A DNA stretch of 33,708 bases. Origin: Cylindrodendrum hubeiense. Its lineage: Eukaryota > Ascomycota > Sordariomycetes > Hypocreales > Nectriaceae. Both the position numbers and the translations under genes were made by a program. Location: positions 1 through 33,708 of the forward strand of contig JAANBB010000426.1 in the NCBI GenBank assembly GCA_014621425.1. The letters are read 5' to 3'. Below, piece after piece: positions 31,265 through 33,708 of this stretch. Each line of letters begins with the position of its first letter. The stretch's first letter is position 1. The notes beneath the pieces were generated by a model. It was not told the DNA's origin. It did no database searches and saw only the letters and a list, made by a program, of their open reading frames with translations.

Positions 31265-31642
31265 GTGGGGTTAAGATACGTGAAGCGCCACCGCCTTAAA
31301 ACAGAATTTAATATCCGACAACATGCCACGGTGGTCAAGAAGATATTCCAAGGATTCTCTGTTTTCAGCGAGTGGTGGGTGTACCAAGTGGTGTGGTTCG
31401 GAAGGGTGTGGTGGGTCATATACCTTTGTGGCATGGTGTGTAATCTGGTGATCTTTGAAGTGACTGATGTAGCACATGCCCGTTGTGTCCCCGAGCTCGA
31501 TCTACCCTTGCCAATCCCTTGCTACTTTTTATATGAACTGCGCTTTAATTCTATGTCCTTAGATTTCGCGTGAAATTTTATCAAAACACTCCGGGAATCA
31601 CATTTACGCGTTCTCTCTCTATACCACAACAATAGCGAAGAT
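31265..31642. other. Promoter region of the ABC transporter
   Basis: Intergenic. A 102-codon plus ORF (31265-31573) covers it but shows low-complexity Trp/Val/Tyr composition and no domain, so I reject it as a gene. No clear TATA box. The last ~40 nt are pyrimidine- and CAA-rich, as in fungal leaders. Confidence 0.5.
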
Positions 31643-33708
31643 ATGCAAGCTAAAAGCAGCCCCCGAAGCGGCGGTTTCAGCCTCCGTCTTGAATCGTCCT
31701 TTGACTTTACGCTCATCTTTGAACAGAGTATTTTCTCGATTCTCCCTTGTGCAATTTTTCTGGTTTTGGCTGTGCGGCGAATCGCATTACTGTATCGAAA
31801 ACCCATCGTCGCTCGTGCAGGCTGGCTTTTGCGCGCTAAATTGTTGACTTGTCTCATTATCATCTGCCTTCGATTGGCGTTAGTCATTCTGTGGACGTTG
31901 AAAAGATTGCGAACACGCGTTGCTATCGCTGCAGCCGCATTGAGTCTTGCGGACGCCTGCGCTACTACGACGCTTTCCCACCTCGAGCATAGACGCTCGA
32001 TCAAGCCCTCCCTTCTGCTGGGTGGATATCTCCTCCTGTATATCCTCCTAGACATCGCTCAAGCACGATCTCTCTTCTTGCAGAGGTACCAACAATCAAA
32101 TACCCCTATTGCCGTTTTATTTGTCACCATCGTCATCTCGAAACTAGTTCTCCTATCCTTGGAGGAAAATCCAAAGCGACAGCTGTTATGCAAAGAGGCA
32201 AAGGATTGGGCAGCTGAGACCACGAGCGGCCCAATCAATCGATCCATCTTCTGGTGGCTCAACAACCTATTTGTCAAGGGTTTCCACAGTCTTCTTCGAG
32301 TCGAAGATTTGGGAGAGATTGACGAAAAGTTCTCATCTGGCTTATTACTGGCAGAAATAACCAGAACATGGGAGAGAAGGAGTAAAGGCTCCAAGTATTG
32401 TCTTCTTGGAGCAACTTGGTCCGCATTTAGGATCCCCTACGTCTCTCCTATCATCCCTCGTATATTTGTTGCTGGTTTTAAATTTGCCCAGCCATTTCTC
32501 GTCAATAGGGTCATCAAGTTTGTCATTGAACCACAGAGTGAAGATTCTGCTGGGGTTGCAGGTGGGTTAATTGGGGCCACTGCCTTGATCTACTTAGGGC
32601 TTTCAGTGAGAAAATAACAATGCATCAGCAGTCAACATGATTCTAACGTGTTTTAGGTATCGACTACAATGTACCAACACCTGATTTATCGTATTATCAC
32701 AACACTGCGGGGCGGCCTTGTTGGGTTGATATTTGCGAAGACAACGAAGCTTGATGCAACTGTAGCGGGTGGAGGGGCCGCAATTACACTCATGAGCACC
32801 GATATCGAGGGGATAGCAACTGGTATCAAAGAGATCCATGAGGTTTGGGCCAACGTTGTAGAATTAGGGGTAGCCATCTATCTGCTAGAGCGCCAGATCG
32901 AGGCTGCTTGTTTTCCAATCTTTATTCCTGCTGTCGGTAAGCTACCTATTCTCTACCATCATGTCGTTTTTCGATCAGCACAGAATCTACGGCGTATCTA
33001 ACTTTTCTTCAACTTAGTATGCACCTTTTTGACCTCAAAGGTCAGTGACGGCATTGGCCCTGCTCGAGGCCAGTGGGCCCAAGCAGTGCAGGAACGAGTT
33101 TCTGTGACTTCTTCTATGTTATCACAGATCAAAAGCTTGAAGATGATCGGCATGACAGGGCATATGGCACGTATAATCCGTAATCTTCGTGTTCTCGAAT
33201 TGGACGTGTCAAAAAAATTCAGGGCTTACATTGTCTGGATTGTTGCTATTGGTAAGCCTTGCACGATGGATATATTTCAAATATTTAACCTTTACCACAG
33301 CGAATATCTCGAGCCAATTAACACCGGCTGTTATAATTACGGCTGCTGTATTTTGGACACGATCCGGGCCTGATGGCTTCACGGTATCCCAAGCTTTTAC
33401 TTCCTTGTCCATCGTCGCCCTAATATCAACACCAATCGCGGAACTCACAGGCGCTTATCCACAGTTTGTGGCCTCGTTGGCTTGCTTTGGCCGTATTCAA
33501 GAGTTTCTCCTTTCAGAGAACCAAGAGGATAAACGTTTGTTTGAAACAAAGTCGAAAAGGGACGATGACTCTCATAAATTGATGGGGGAAGTTAATGTCG
33601 TGGAGCTCCAAAACGCCACATTAAGACTACGAGGCGAAACAGAACCAGTGTTTCAAGATATAACACTCAACCTACCGCGGTCCAGCTTCACTATAGTTGT
33701 CGGACCAC
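31643..33708 (+). CDS. ABC-C (MRP-type) transporter, N-terminal part, runs off the window
   Basis: Exons 31643-32605, 32657-32936, 33018-33251 and 33301-33708+, with introns of 51, 81 and 49 nt, all GT-AG with fitting phases, give about 628 codons. ABC-C proteins export glutathione conjugates, drugs or metabolites using ATP. An N-terminal group of hydrophobic helices (TMD0-like) is followed by the fungal ABC-C linker motif RSIFWWLNNLFVKGF and by TMD1. TMD1 carries TTMYQHLIYRIITTLRGGL, LMSTDIEGI, the VSDGIGPARGQW loop and ERVSVTSSMLSQIKSLKMIG. The first nucleotide-binding domain begins at VVELQNATLRL and the window stops at IVVGP, where Walker A should start. Family length is 1,400-1,500 residues, so more than half is missing. 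No stop or frameshift in the visible part. It follows the UstYa-like relic, so it may have exported that cluster's product; substrate unknown. Confidence 0.93.

Noticed and set aside
31522..32055. 177-codon minus ORF
   Set aside because: Antisense shadow of the ABC transporter first exon; Arg-rich composition is the usual mirror of a Leu/Ser-rich membrane protein.
1..33708. tRNA, rRNA or CRISPR features
   Set aside because: No cloverleaf with A- and B-box words, rRNA-like stretch or regularly spaced repeat array was noticed by eye; a covariance-model scan was not possible.

Overview
The window reads as an accessory region of a filamentous ascomycete (Pezizomycotina) genome. The support is short GT-AG introns of about 50-110 nt with CTAAC-like branch points, secreted fungal trypsins, a fungal ABC-C transporter, a decayed UstYa/DUF3328 protein, ankyrin-repeat genes, and a long AT-rich block with the footprint of repeat-induced point mutation (RIP). 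I do not commit to a genus.

Layout. Positions 1 to about 9535 are an AT-rich block with no intact gene. It holds low-complexity tracts, a 41/44-nt tandem repeat, a small dispersed repeat, and remnants of coding sequence broken by many stops. A 198-bp segment inside it (5646-5843) aligns without gaps to an intact GC-richer copy just outside it (9551-9748). By hand count 43 of the 46 differences are C-to-T or G-to-A toward the AT-rich copy, so the mutation process can be read directly. From about 9540 composition is normal. After 1.5 kb without a gene come two convergent ankyrin-repeat loci (11308-12447 plus strand, 12571-13610 minus strand), both disrupted.

The middle carries the genes that look intact: two trypsin-like proteases pointing at each other (15702-16665 plus; 22520-23514 minus), a six-exon beta-carbonic anhydrase (19367-20217 minus), and a four-exon gene for a 78-residue protein (17195-17611 minus). 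The carbonic anhydrase and the 78-residue gene are invisible as single long ORFs and were recovered by splicing. Between them lie decayed genes: an aldo/keto reductase (18543-19055) and an NmrA-like NAD(P)-binding protein (20835-21625).

The right third holds a decayed membrane protein with a CGxxxxEA...WLPxxC...HxxHC pattern (26900-27571 minus), a small protein gene with a Lys-Arg site (28830-29246), a decayed UstYa/DUF3328 gene with both HxxHC motifs (30436-31264), and the first ~628 codons of an apparently intact ABC-C transporter that runs off the end. Reductase, NmrA-like protein, UstYa-like oxidase, candidate peptide precursor and ABC-C exporter are all things found in fungal secondary-metabolite or ribosomal-peptide clusters. 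My main inference is that this is the graveyard of such a cluster next to a RIP-mutated block. Many of the breaks are stop codons that a single C-to-T or G-to-A change could have made. No rRNA, tRNA or CRISPR array was recognised, but I could not run a covariance-model search.
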